From NCBI GenBank assembly GCA_003008705.1, contig PDUO01000031.1:62001-126000 (forward strand): 64,000 bases of DNA, read 5' to 3'. Positions 23,808-35,363 of this stretch are shown here, in pieces (position 1 is the stretch's first letter; every line of letters begins with the position of its first letter). The translations under genes were made by a program, and so were the position numbers. The notes under the pieces were generated by a model, which did no database searches, had not been told where the DNA came from, and was given only the letters and a program-made list of their open reading frames with translations. The stretch is from Pezicula radicicola. Lineage: Eukaryota; Ascomycota; Leotiomycetes; Helotiales; Dermateaceae.

Positions 23808-24560
23808 TTTGGTTTGGTGACTGTCTGACTGGAGGCAGGTGTGTGTTTTGCTGTTGTGGAACTTTGACCTCGAATTCTTTATTATTATTACCTTTGCGTG
23901 CTGCGAGGCTGGCTGATGGCAGGGCTGGGAATTCCGAACGGATACTAGTACCTTTGGCGCTAGACCCAATTTGATACTAGTCAATTTATCCCCGATTGTA
24001 CCTGGATTCCCTTGAAGACCATCCTCAACTCTCCAATCTCGCAGCTCTCAGTCATCCTTAGAAGTGGTAACCGGAGAACGGTAAAGGGACTGATGTACTG
24101 CAATATAACTATCCTTATCCAAATACTCTACGTAGGTGAAGTTACTCATCTATTTAGTTCTTCCTCTATCATGTCTACAGTCTACCTACTAAGGAAGAAC
24201 AATTCGGTCACAACTCAACACACAAGTCAATCTAACCGGAGGGGATGCTCCTATTCACATTTTGCACCCTCTTTTGCTGCAAGGTAACAAAGTTACCTAT
24301 GAGATGCATCATATTTCAAATGATAAAGAGGCTTATGCGGGGTAGTGAACTATGTAGTCATTCTGGGCGACCATGACGTTGCTTTGTTAAGGGCGTACCT
24401 TGCTTTGTTCATAAAGTCTACCCCGTCTCTCGACCAGTTCATTGTTCATTTCTCACTTATCTTCCTCTATTTTCTCCATCACAAGTAAGAGACCACTTAC
24501 TACTCTCTCGAGTTCTCACAATCAACCAAATAATCAGTTCGAGCCCCAATTGAACTCAGA
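23808..24560. other. Divergent intergenic region
   Basis: Promoters of the snRNP gene and the DUF2231 gene. No supported gene in 750 bp. Confidence 0.5.
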
Positions 24561-25281
24561 ATGGTAGACATATTCAAGAAAGCATACAGGGTGTTTGGCC
24601 TGGGAGAATTTGGTGAGAATAGGTAAGTTGATTCCCTAGTCGAGGTATACAGAACTCGAGCTGACAATCATCCCAAGTCATCCTATCCATCCAGCGACAG
24701 TTCACTATCCCATTGCTTTCCTGTCACTTTCCAGCGCCCTAAAGGTCCTCTACGGAACCTCCGTTTACCTATCTATTCCCTTCACTGCCGATAGACCAAA
24801 TCTCTCTACCCTCGCGATGCTCAGCTACGCCTCGAACCTCCTGGGAGTCGTCACTGCAATCCCATCACTCACCACCGGCATATGCGAGCTGTATGCTATG
24901 GTATCTGCTAATGGCTTGTATAAGGTGGATGAAAAGACAGGTCAGAAGAACCTCATCTCCAAGGTCAAAACTACGTTCATTCATGTAAGTTACTTTTTAT
25001 TTGTGAAGATAGAACTGTTTATTGATATGACTCAGGCTGGGCTTAATGATCTCGTTGTTGGTTTGGCGATATACAACTGGTTGAAGGAACGATCTTCTCC
25101 GGACTTCACACCAGAGGGCCATCAGATCTTCTTGGCTGCTCTGTCATTGCCGGCTCTTCTATATGCGGCCTACCTTGGTGGTGGACTGGTTTATACCCGT
25201 GGTGTTGGCGTGCAGCGCATGGGTTTGGGTTTGGAGGAGAAGAAGAAGATCGAGCAGACCAAAGAAAAGAAGCAAGGCTAG
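24561..25281 (+). CDS. DUF2231 integral membrane protein
   Basis: Predicted 204 aa; exons 24561-24622, 24678-24984, 25036-25281. The family block HPIHPATVHYPIAFL follows the first junction, where His/Pro residues of DUF2231 are typical. At least four hydrophobic helices: around ALKVLYGTSVYLSI, MLSYASNLLGVVTAIPSLTT, LNDLVVGLAIYNWL and IFLAALSLPALLYAAYLGGG, then a short Lys-rich cytosolic tail. The second intron is 51 nt, a multiple of three, and has no in-frame stop, so retaining it would add 17 residues between helices. Function of DUF2231 proteins is not known; a heme or redox link has been suggested for bacterial members but I see no evidence here. Confidence 0.85.
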
Positions 25282-25788
25282 AGTTGTAAAACCAAAGCTA
25301 TGTCATTTAATATATAAGCAAGGGAGACACTTGGTTCGGAGGGAGTTGCTAGTTCTGATATGAAAAGACTACGGATGTTTTTGCCCTGAATGAGAATATA
25401 CTTTCTTCCCAAGAATGACTGTGTCTGGTTTTTCGTATGGTGGCATATTGCATGTGTGATGCGGCCAATGAGCCCGAGACATGTGACGCAAGGAGTAACT
25501 TGGTGAATGAAGGGCCGACCAGTCTTTTCCACCTCTCTTGGCAGTAAAATTTACCACCAGCCCCAGCCGGGATCTTCTACGTCTTTTAAACCTTTCTAGT
25601 TTCTAGTTCAAGTAGTGAATTGCCTGCTGCAGCCTTGGGTATTTGTTTAATTCCAGCCTCCCACCACTTACACAAGTACGCGAGCGCGCTCTCAAGTGAC
25701 TACCTATCCTTCAAAGACAAAAATTCCCAAACCACAACAGCAACCTATACCCATCCGAGAAGAGAAAAGAAAAGACAAAAAATACCCC
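25282..25788. other. Intergenic
   Basis: Tandem plus-strand genes flank this 500-bp stretch; no further gene seen. Confidence 0.5.
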
Positions 25789-26824
25789 ATGGCCAAACTC
25801 AACAACTCCAAACCACTCACAACATTCACAAAATTCTCAGAGCTCATCCCCGAGATTCGACTCGTGATATGGGAGTTTATTCTAGATGTTGTATTACCTC
25901 CTAGGGTGATTGAGATCTTTAGCACACGCGATTCCTTTTACCACAATAAAAATAGTAGGAAGCCAAGATCTGGAGGAGGAGGAAATGCGGAGTTTTATAC
26001 GGAAACTCCGTATCCGATTGCGCTTTGTATTAATAGGGAGTCTCGGGAACTTGGGCTTAAGAGGTATGAGGTATTAGAAGCGAGACGGGATGAACGTATG
26101 TACAACTCTTCCCTCCTTTCCCCTTCCCACCTAATCAAAAGACAAAAAAACAAAAGGAGAGTAATTATATTGATTTTCATACGCTCTAGGTCTCCTATTC
26201 AGAACATGGATAAGATACTCCAAAGACACAATATATATCCACCCCTTCCACATCACAAACGGAAAATTCTGGAATGATAACCGTTTTATGAAAGTTATTG
26301 ATTTGTTTCTGGTTTACTCGGATGCGAGGGAGAAGATTCAGAGGTTAGCTATTTCGCAGTTTTGTTTTCCGTATGGTGTCAGGCCTGTTTCTGGTATTGG
26401 GTGCGTTTTGGCTTTTAGGGGGTTGAGGGATGGGGGGTTGGTGCTTACTGTGGGAGATGTTTGTTGTGGGGGACGTGGGAGAGGTTGTGGAGAAATTGTG
26501 GGTGGTGGGAGGCGGGATGAGGAGGAAGGCAGTGAGGAGATGGGTGAGCCGTTGCATAGGAAGACTTTAGGGTTTTCGAAGGCGAAACAGCGTTTTCATT
26601 CTGTGGATTTTTGGAAGGATTATGGGACTGTGATGAGGCAGTCTTTTTTGTGGGCTGTTCAGAGGGGACTTTTTTCTAGAGAGTGGGTTGATGATGTTTT
26701 GGATCTTGAGAAGGTTGAGACGAGGATTTGTGTTGTTCAGAGGGAGGTTAAATTGGCATTTTTTGAGAGACGGGCTAGGGATTGGGAGAAATGTGGTTTG
26801 GGTGATGGGTTTGGGATGTTCTAG
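25789..26824 (+). CDS. 2EXR domain protein
   Basis: Predicted 313 aa; exons 25789-26095 and 26190-26824, with a 94-nt intron. The N-terminal 2EXR block TTFTKFSELIPEIRLVIWEF is followed by the second half ALCINRESRELGLKRYEVL, the standard arrangement of this fungal F-box-like family. Downstream: KDTIYIHPFHITNGKFW and a Gly-rich variable region, then LGFSKAKQRFHSVDFWKD. The family is greatly expanded in Pezizomycotina; partners are unknown and an adaptor role is only inferred. A second member lies at 34.1 kb and a fragment at 15.7-16.0 kb. Confidence 0.82.
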
Positions 26825-27112
26825 TCCTTGTGTTTTTAAATAGGTGGTGGGTTTCTTTTGGTTGTTAGGGATATAGCATTCGGGGTAGGTTGGGTATTGT
26901 TTGTAAGTTCTACGTGAGGTATATTTTGACGCTTTCTGGTTTATAATTTCGTAAATTGATTTGATCAACTAATACGTAGAAAACCCCGGTTTTTATTTCA
27001 TTTCTATGAGTGTAGTAACTAGCTACCATTGATTCATGATTCATCGCTCTCAGCTTCATGATATCGTCAAATCGTCATATCGTCGTATCGTCTCTCTAAT
27101 TCGGCAGGCACC

Positions 27113-28565
27113 TCAAACCATTTCGCCCATGGCTTTATCTCCATCCTCATCAATCATCTCAACCTTCTCAATCTTCTCAGTCTTCTCAATCTTCTCAACT
27201 TGATCACCACCACCACCACCACCACCACCACCACCATTCTCACCCTCAGCCATAACCTCATCCTTATCATCTTCAGCTTCAGAATCAGCAACAGTGCTAC
27301 TCATCTTCCGTCCACTAGCAATCTTAGCTTGCATCTCAATCTCCTCCTTAAAATCGTCATCATCAATATCCCAATCCTCCTTAAACTTAGCTTTTTGGTA
27401 CTCATCAAAACCACCAGCTTGGCGAATTTTAGAAGCCTCATTAGCCTGAGCCAACCAATCAGGATCGTGTCGTCCACTTCGACCATCTTCTTTGAATTGG
27501 GCAATTGCTGAGTTCAAGTCTTCAGATGACAGATTGTTGAGATCGATACCAGCCTTCAGGAGTACTTCTTGGGCTTTTGGATGACTTAGGACTGCCTGTT
27601 ATTATGATGTTAGTGAATGTTTGATGAGTGAAGGTGAGGATGATATGAGATAGTGAGGTTGAATTGAAGTACCTTCAGATTGAGTGACTCGGCGTAAATT
27701 GGAGATTTTTCATTCTGAAGAACGGCCTCCGGATCAGCTAGGATCTTGTCTGCAGCAGTTGCTTTTGTCGAGCGCTTTGGTGTGTTTGATGGTTGCTTTG
27801 AAGCAGCTCGCTTTAAGTTTTGTGGTTCAGACATGGTTGAAGGTTCAGAAGAAGAGCTAGAAGATGAATATCCTCCGGGAAAATGGTCGGATGGAGTTGC
27901 TTCTTTTTGATGGAAAGCGTGGATGATCTCGTAGGGGTTGAAACCGATCAGTGGGAAGATGAATTCCTTGACTATTCCAGTGACCAAGGCGTGGTTTGGG
28001 ATGTTCTGGCGATCCTCGGGATGCTGATAGGTAAGGTGATCGGTATCTGCATCAGCTCTAGGGACAAAAACAAAACCGGCGTTGGTGCACCGCTCATGTA
28101 GGTCACGGACTACAGCTGGCTATTTTGATTTTAATTTATATTAGCGGAAGCTCATTCTTGGAAGTGGTACAAAGTAAGAGATATAAGAGACGTAGGATCA
28201 TAGATTCATAGAGTGACGAATGAATGATAGATGATGGGGAAAATACAACTTACCCTCTGGTTGATATTGGTGATTGCGACCGAAATTATTATGTCACCAT
28301 TCTTCTCCTTTAGCAACACAATGCCCCAGTTGTGGTGAATATCTCTCAAGCATCCAAGCTCTAGGTCACAGATTTGGCAGAATGGAACTGTTTGAATTAT
28401 TAGCAATCATTCTTTGTGAGTAAATTGGTTTCATCCAATGCAGAGATTTCGTCCCTTAGTGAACTGTTCAAAATAGATTGGCAAGAATAAGAAAAATGAC
28501 AAAGGCGATGAATGAAAGTAATAATTACCTGCAGCATCTTGGGCGGTGACGTTGAGTTCTGCCAT
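27113..28565 (-). CDS. Conserved-looking acidic protein of unknown function
   Basis: Predicted 366 aa from four exons: 28565-28529, 28387-28254, 28119-27673, 27595-27113; all junctions are GT-AG and phases agree. N-terminal part has VPFCQICDLELGCLRDIHHN, a CxxC-containing stretch, then DLHERCTNAGFVFVPRADAD and GIVKEFIFPLIGFNPYEIIH. A Ser-rich linker leads to KRAASKQPSNTPKRSTKATA, then HPKAQEVLLKAGIDLNNLSS and an acidic region, a run of about ten Gly, and a KIEK/KTEK repeat. I do not recognise the family. Two genes cannot be excluded: an internal ATG (MSEPQNLKRAAS) could start the second half. The early CxxC could bind metal, but only one pair is clear. Confidence 0.7.
27170..27236 (-). repeat. 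Coding microsatellites: poly-Gly and KIEK-type repeat
   Basis: On the plus strand an ATCTTCTCA-like 9-bp repeat (about 27160-27200) is followed by a CCA trinucleotide run (about 27206-27236). On the minus strand they encode KIEKTEKIEKVE and about ten glycines in the acidic tail of the preceding gene. Length is likely to vary between strains. Confidence 0.75.
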
Positions 28566-28891
28566 TTTGAGGATCGTGGTCGTGGAGTTGCAGAAGCGAT
28601 GGGGTAAACCTCGGGTGAATTTCTAAAGCAGCGAGGACAAAAATTGCCGAGCCACTAGAGCGGCGTGCTAAAATGGAAGGCTGTACATCACGTGACGTCA
28701 ATTCGTCGATTTCATGAACGCTTCAAGACATGGTGTCCTGACTTCATAGCTTCCAAAACAGCGCTTCAGCCTCTTTGTTCAAAATCAAACATACCAGGAC
28801 ACCAGCAGAAGAATACTGAACTGCCAAAATCCAGTTTTCAAAAATCATTGGTTCATCCGCACCTTTCTAGCGCATCGGCAGCGCATTCAGA
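28566..28891. other. Divergent promoter region
   Basis: 326 bp between the unknown acidic gene and SEC22; no motif recognised with confidence. Confidence 0.5.
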
Positions 28892-29853
28892 ATGATCAAG
28901 TCCACGCAGATTGCGAGGCTGGATGGTATGGAGACCTGTACAGAGGATACATTGCATTTTCTATAGCTAATTTATGTTTAGGCCTTATGCTATGTGCATC
29001 CGTCGACGATGAGCAGACCGAGAGCTCTCTCTCCGAGATCAAGGGACAAGTCAAGATGATTCTGCGGAGGTTAAATCGAAACTCGGAACAGCAAGCTAGT
29101 ATAGAGAGTGGTCCATACACGTTACAGTACGTTGTAATTTCATTGCTAAAGACTGAGGAAAGAGCACAGGAGCGGGGAACACTGGGGAAACACTCCCGGC
29201 TCTCTGGAAGTTGGGGGGCTACAGTGAGGAGTGTCCAGGCTGTTCTACCTACAACTAGTGTGCGCAGGAAGCAAGGGCTGGAGCGGACATGCGCCTATTC
29301 CCAAACCCAGGACGCTGGAATCATGTTCTAAGCATATAAACATTCTTTCCTGCTCAAATAGCTAACATATCTCGCTAGCTACCTCATTGTACAAGATATA
29401 GTCTACCTCTGCATCAGCGAACGATCCTACCCACGAAAACTGGCCTTCACATACCTCAGCGACCTCTCCACTGAATTCAGCACCACATACCCCACCTCGC
29501 AAACGCTCTCCCCATCACTCCGCCCCTACGCCTTCATGGAATTCGACACTTTTATCCAGCGTACGAAATCTACCTACTCGGATGCACGCGCAACACAAAA
29601 CCTCGACAAACTGAACGATGAGCTGCGAGACGTAACGAAGGTCATGACGAAGAACATCGAGGATTTGCTGTACAGAGGAGACAGTCTAGAGAGGATGGGT
29701 GAGGTTTCAAGTAGGTTGAGAGAAGACAGTAGGAAATACCGGAAGGCAGCTGTGAGAATCAATTGGGAATTGTTGCTGAAACAGTATGGTCCTATAGGTG
29801 GACTGGGACTCTTCATGATTTTGTTCATTTGGTGGCGGTTCTTTTCAGGATAA
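28892..29853 (+). CDS. SEC22: R-SNARE Sec22
   Basis: Longin-domain R-SNARE for ER-Golgi transport in both directions. Predicted 217 aa, matching yeast Sec22 (214). Exons 28892-28925 (MIKSTQIARLDG), 28982-29126, 29379-29853. The longin domain includes RRLNRNSEQQASIESGPYTL and SYPRKLAFTYLSDLSTEF. The SNARE motif is KLNDELRDVTKVMTKNIEDL followed by LYRGDSLERMGEVSSRLRED, with the zero-layer Arg; the tail anchor is GPIGGLGLFMILFIWWRFF. Intron 2 is 252 nt and stays open for most of its length, but it encodes nothing family-like. Very confident. Confidence 0.96.
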
Positions 29854-30769
29854 GATTTGCATTCATGGGAAGGTCACATCCAGGCAAGGCGTTATAAATG
29901 CAGCGTTGAATTTGGTCTTGGCGAAGGATTCGAGGATTATCTCGATTGTTATAATACCTTGTAGTTCTGGTTGGGTCTGTTTGTAAAAATGATTCCCCAT
30001 GCTGTGGGTTTGTGCAATGCATTAGAATCTGAGGAAGTATAAATTTTGGTTTGCCTGCAATTCTGTCCCTCAATGCTCTTCGTCTATCCGTTATCAAAAC
30101 AGCATATCAAACCACCAATCGCAGCCTTGACATTAACTAGACAAGGATTCAATAACAAGGACCAAAACGTGGCATAGAGTAGTAGGAAATATGGAGAAAG
30201 GCGCTTAGTACCTAAACTTTAAATTGACGACATGTTTCCTTGAGCTCTGAAGAATTTGAAATAACTTTTTGTCTAATGAATTAAGCTTGTATTAAGAACC
30301 ACTCTTTCACTTTTCACTGAAATGATAGTCTGCTGGGCTATCAATTTGCCATTATGCAGTGGGAATAAGTCTGTTCGCTTGGGTTACTCACAAAGACCCA
30401 ACCCATGGGTACTCATTCCGCATTCTAGTAGATTGAGTGAGTAAGTTGTGAATTCATTAATCTGCAAAGAGATATATGGCTTCCTACTTACATAGTCAAC
30501 TGGGAAGTATTGATGACATGGAAAAGCTTGAATCCTATTCAATGATTTAAAAGGCTTGTATGATTTATGCTTTTAGGACCTACTTTGGGCTAAGCGAGGG
30601 AACTACTTTGAGATTCTTTCATTGATACAAATACATCCCAAGGAATATTAACTAACATGACATTCTACAGAAAGCAATCCAGACAAAAGTGTAGAATGGC
30701 ACCAAATATCATGAAGGATTGAAGAAGACTTGGAATAAAGACCAACGCCATGAAAGAATAGAAAAAACA
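29854..30769. other. Convergent intergenic region
   Basis: About 900 bp of AT-rich sequence between SEC22 and the O-methyltransferase. No gene supported. Confidence 0.5.
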
Positions 30770-32052
30770 TCAAATCTTTATCATCTCAATAAGTCCTTCT
30801 CCGGCTTCAGCATACGCTTCAAACGTAACCCGTAACCCAGCAATCTCAGCCATATCATACCATTCCCTAGAAGACCTCTCCCTTCCTCCCATTAAAGCAA
30901 TCATATTAGCATGCATATTAGAATACTTCAAAGACTTCGACATCTCCTGAATAAAGATTCTCGAATGGGGTTTCATGGCCACCGAAAGCTTCTTCAGAAG
31001 TAATATAGCTTCGATATCTGGTGTATTATGGAAAATATGCGAGAGATTATAGATATCAGCACCAATAATCGGTTGTGGCGTTGGTCCTTTCGCATCCCAA
31101 CTAATTTCTGTAAGCTCATAATAAGGATGAATATCAGCGTTGAACTCTTCGAGAATTAGATTCTTGGATGTGAGATGTGGATAGCTTTCTTTGAGCTCTC
31201 GAAGTAATTGTCCATTACCTCCACCGATATCGACGATAATAATATCTTCTTTACGCATCACTGAATCAAGATCATAACCTAATTCCCTTACACGATCTGG
31301 CATCTTCTTTGAGATTCCGAATTTTCCTTCCATGAAGTAGTTGAAGCTTTCTAGTCTTCCTTCTTCATGCATTATGGCGAAATGATGTTTTTTTGCTAGG
31401 TCTGCATTTCCCATTTTTTCGTATGCGTATTGGAAGGGTGTTGAGTTTTCTTTGAAGGGGTATTCGAAATCGGTTGCTTTGAGTTTGGGGTATATGAATG
31501 CGCCTCCTAAGAGACCCTCGATTGCGCTAAGTGCAAATGTCAACGAAATGCACGTAATGAGGAATAGGTAGTGGCATACAAGTGCAAAGCTCCATGGATG
31601 GATGATGGGAAAGTCACGAAATGTCTTGTGATATCGTTGGCTTTGTATTTATCATTCTCCATATCCAAGAAGCCCATCCCTGCCATTATAAACAGTGTAT
31701 CATCTAGAAGTTTGAGCACGAATTCCAAAAATGCTGGAAGTTAATACCTACCAGCAAGTAGGATATCTTTTGAACAGAATTAGAGAATATTTTTAACTCC
31801 ATGATTACCAATACTTACTCAATTTCGATTCAATAGTTTTATCTTGCTCAACTGCTTCTACGATTTCTGCCGCAGAAACAGCCTTATCGAGTTTGACTAT
31901 AATCGGGAATAGATTGAAGTGGAAAGCTACTGGTATGAAACCCAACGAGCAAGCCTATTATCACAAAAGTCAGTTGCTATTCTATACAGAAAGAGAAATA
32001 GGGTTTAGCTCACACCAGTGACTGAGCGAGAAATCGTTTCGCCTAGAAACAT
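30770..32052 (-). CDS. SAM-dependent O-methyltransferase (plant-type COMT family)
   Basis: Predicted 361 aa; exons 32052-32014, 31954-31819, 31733-31580, 31526-30770. The last intron (53 nt, GTATGC...CTTAG) restores frame and joins HGALH to FAIEGLLGGAFIYPK; without it the gene would appear frameshifted. SAM motif I is IIIVDIGGGNGQLLRELKE; other family blocks are NADIHPYYE, YNLSHIFHNTPDIEAILLL (with the conserved His-Asp region altered to HNT) and SRIFIQEM. The N-terminal dimerisation/winged-helix part is present (KAVSAAEIVEAVEQDKTIES). Substrate probably an aromatic or polyketide secondary metabolite, but no cluster genes flank it. No specific product can be inferred. Confidence 0.85.
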
Positions 32053-32749
32053 TTTGAATACAGATACAGACGTTGTAAGTCGAGAAGTGGTTGAGGAATT
32101 ACAAGGACACACTGGAATAACTCTCAATAAGTAAGCGCTTTATTAAAGAATGGTTACTGAGTGACAGAGGGGTAGCTACCCCACATCGTAGCCGCAATAT
32201 CTACCTTACCACGTGTGATGTGGTCCCGAACCTATCATATCTTGATCGAAAACCCCCTGCGAGAATGAATATGTATAGTAGCTAAGTAAAAGACCGAAAG
32301 GAATATATGGAGGGCGTCCTCCAGGGGGGAGGCCGCCGCATTGCTGATAATTGCTACTCGCATATAGCTCGTGGCTTCATGTAAGATTACAAAGAACCAT
32401 TGTACCTCGCTACCCGAACGAATCATCACTTATCCATGTTATTTATTACACCCTTCCAATTATTGCATATGTTTGGTATAATCTGATCAATATAAAGGAT
32501 ATATGACAAGGTTGGCTTATCTTCCAGCATACTTAGAATGAGTGCAGGTTTACATGTCAGTGTGAACCAGATTCTGCTCGCTTATTGGTATGTTAGAGAT
32601 GCAAGTAAGCGAAGCTTTTTATTGTACGTCAATACAGGAGCTTGAGTAATATTCGGCACTTCTTTTGGATGCACTGAGACAGCTAATCGATTTAATTGTT
32701 CTTTAACTAATCGGACTTCTTCCTCCCTCTTTAAATGTCACTGGTTTCT
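32053..32749. other. Intergenic
   Basis: Promoter of the methyltransferase and 3' flank of the retropepsin-like gene. No gene seen. Confidence 0.45.
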
Positions 32750-33535
32750 TTATAGGTTAAGTCCTCTCTCAAGCACCGGTTTCTCAAATACAATAGGAAC
32801 CGTAACCCCACAACTATTAATAACAGCCTTCTTCTGCGAAACCAAAACATCAATTTCCTCCGCGGCCATAACATCAATTCCAAGTAACAATTTAGGTTCG
32901 AGGTTATCCGTAACATGTATCTCCCTTTCCACCAATCCAAGAACCCTATTGCCCTTCGCATCAACTCCCTGAAAGTAGATTGGTAATACAACGAACTGCG
33001 TGCAGGTGATAAAACTGGAGGCGATTCCTTGTCTAGGAATAATGGCAGTGGTACTTTGTAATGGCAGATGAGGTCTATGTTTTCTCAACCAAGCCCTATC
33101 AACCATGCTAATTTCGTTGCAGGAATCGAGAAATGCGTAGAGCGTTGGTCCATTTGGTTTAAGTCGAATTCTTGCTGTCGTGCATCCCCATTTCTTACAG
33201 TCTAACCCAGTTAGTGTTGGTGGTTCAGCTGTACTGGTTTCTATAGGACCCCAAGATGACAATTGAGGACGTGCTTTCGGTTTTGTCTTTCCATCTTTTA
33301 ACTTCTTTTCAGTTCCTTGAGCTTGCTTATTTTGTCCTCCAGTCTGGCCGCTGATGGCTGAAAGGACACTACGCGCAGTTACTCGCCGTGATCGCTCGAC
33401 AATAAGCTTTCCTGTCCTCTCATGGTATTTTTCTTGAAGACTGTTGGTATCGCTATTCTTAACATCGGACGAGTCTTCTAGTGGAGACAATCTGCCATTG
33501 TTCTGGGTGCGTAAAGTACTGCTATGCTGCCCCAT
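32750..33535 (-). CDS. Stand-alone retropepsin-like aspartyl protease domain protein
   Basis: Single-exon 261-aa protein. Residues 1-6 are MGQHSS, which fits an N-myristoylation signal (Gly2, Ser6). Residues 20-100 are charged and low-complexity. From about residue 105 a retropepsin-like fold can be read: flap-side strands, LYAFLDSCNEISMVDRAWL with D137-S138-C139 at the place of the usual D-[ST]-G, and the second conserved block KLLLGIDVMAAEEIDVLV (residues 216-232, psi-loop hydrophobic-hydrophobic-Gly). No reverse transcriptase, integrase, gag or LTR is adjacent. It may be a domesticated retroelement protease (as in Ddi1-type or ASPRV1-type domestication) or a remnant. The Gly to Cys change at the catalytic loop makes activity uncertain. 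Confidence 0.7.
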   Translation of the reverse strand: MGQHSSTLRTQNNGRLSPLEDSSDVKNSDTNSLQEKYHERTGKLIVERSRRVTARSVLSAISGQTGGQNKQAQGTEKKLKDGKTKPKARPQLSSWGPIETSTAEPPTLTGLDCKKWGCTTARIRLKPNGPTLYAFLDSCNEISMVDRAWLRKHRPHLPLQSTTAIIPRQGIASSFITCTQFVVLPIYFQGVDAKGNRVLGLVEREIHVTDNLEPKLLLGIDVMAAEEIDVLVSQKKAVINSCGVTVPIVFEKPVLERGLNL

Positions 33536-34089
33536 TTTTGGTAGTAAAAGTACTGTGGTCCTTGGTAATGGAGGATATTATTGGAAAAGAAGTTGCTACT
33601 TTGAGTTCTAAAGAGGAAATTCAGTAAGATTTCCAAAGCTGCGAGATCACTGCCGAAACGTGGCACAAAATTTGCTTGATAGACTGACTAGTATTTGGAC
33701 TGGACTTCTCATGGAATCCGGTTTTTATACATGTTAACTTTTATACCCGAGGTGTAATATCGTGGTATTAAAATTGAGAAGTATTTGTGCGCAATTTCAA
33801 TGGCACGCTACTGAAATAGTATGCCATCACAAAAAGTCGTGTCAGACTTAACAAGTTAGTGCCAATGAAGTTCTTGAAACCGTCATTGACTAAAAACTGT
33901 AGTCTGCAAGACTAAATTAGGTACACACATTTGATAAATTTCGTACTTATTCTTTTTTTTTCAATGACTTGACCTGCAAAATATTTTCTTCCATCTTGTT
34001 CAGTGATCCTGAAGAGGGCAATCCCAGCTCATAGTGGCATCTCCAGAGAAAATACTCCTATCAGCTCCCACCACCTTACCAAGCCAATC
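33536..34089. other. Intergenic
   Basis: AT-rich promoter space between divergent genes (retropepsin-like and 2EXR protein). No gene seen. Confidence 0.5.
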
Positions 34090-34880
34090 ATGGAATTTAC
34101 ACTATTCCTGGATCTACCCCCAGAACTAAGACAAATGATTTGGGCTGTGGCGTTAAGAGCGGGACGAGTCGTTGAGATTGTTCCAATTCGGTATTGTTAT
34201 AAGACCGGTCTGGATCTTCTCTTCCCCAGTCTACCAATTCCACCACTCCTTCTGGTATGTCAAGAGTCAAAAATCAGAGCTTTGGAATTCTACAATCAAG
34301 TCGCTGTTACCAGCAACTACTTCGACGATAAAATTATCACGAATAAATTCATGTTCAACTTCGATCATGACATCTTCCTATTTTCAAAACGCCACTTGCT
34401 GAAAACACCACCATATTCATTATATGCAGACGGTAACAAGGAACAACTTCTTCGGTATAAAGCGTATCTATTAGAAAATTAGTATTGCATTGGGTCGACA
34501 GATTCCTATCTGATATGGGCATCGATGGAAGTAAGGTCAAAAATATCGTTTTACCAGCATTTCAAGACATCACTCTATCACCCGAGTTGCACAGACACTG
34601 GGACTTATGGGATTCATATGGAATACGCAATAGGTGGATAAATATAACCACCGTCTACTTATTATACGAGACAGACTCTTGGGAGACGGAATCACGATGT
34701 CGCGAAGTTGCCTACATCGAAAACATCGAAAAAGGATCTCAAATTCAAAGCTACATGGAACTTCAGATTATAAATACCAAAATTCTTGAGTCGCTGTTCG
34801 CACGGCGCTCCCAGGATGATAAGGAGAAGGTTTCCCCTATAAAGGACATCGTTCCAGGCCGGATTGTCTGGGGATCATAA
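34090..34880 (+). CDS. 2EXR domain protein (second copy)
   Basis: Predicted 246 aa with exons 34090-34432 and 34483-34880. The 50-nt intron (GTAACA...AATTAG) restores frame between LYAD and VLHWVDRFLSDMGID; if it is not spliced, the protein stops at TAG 34480-34482. The 2EXR core is FTLFLDLPPELRQMIWAVAL, then LLLVCQESKIRALEFYN. The C-terminal half (DITLSPELHRHWDLWDSYG and TTVYLLYETDSWE) is of the kind seen after 2EXR in this family. The branch point of the intron is poor, so a disrupted gene is possible. Function unknown. Confidence 0.72.
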
Positions 34881-35363
34881 TACGTATAGATTCAGTAGCT
34901 ACAGTATTACACAAATTATTATCAGCCGGAAGAATGACGTTACAGTCACCTACGCAGGAATAGTGTTAAATATAGAAACCGTTGAATGAAATGGGAATAG
35001 TCTTATAATCGTCCTCCTACTATAAGTAGGCCCATTCCCACACACTAGTTCCACACAGAAACAACACCACTTGCCACCCACATGTTGCTCCCAATAACCA
35101 TGCCATTCAACAGAAACCAATTCAAAGAGCTATATGGTATCTATGCACTCCAAAAATTTACCATATTGTTACTTAAAAGAATAGACTACTTCTCTTCTTC
35201 ATCCTAGCAAAACTTATTTATACTACTTATAACCAACACACAAACTTCCATCCCATCTCTTCATTTACTCAACCTTCCCATCTATCTTCCCATAAAAATG
35301 CCCCATTAACCCCCCTAGAACTCCCAAACAACATACATATCCTACCCCCATAATCCCCTAAAA
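34881..35363. other. Intergenic, C/A-rich
   Basis: Pyrimidine/adenine-rich DNA with no coding signal. Confidence 0.5.

Noticed and set aside
28987..29331. Open frame reading through SEC22 exon 2 into its intron
   Set aside because: Intron read-through; the SEC22 splice model is fixed by strong homology.
30770..32052. O-methyltransferase as a frameshifted pseudogene
   Set aside because: A canonical 53-nt intron (31579-31527) restores the frame and joins family-consistent sequence.
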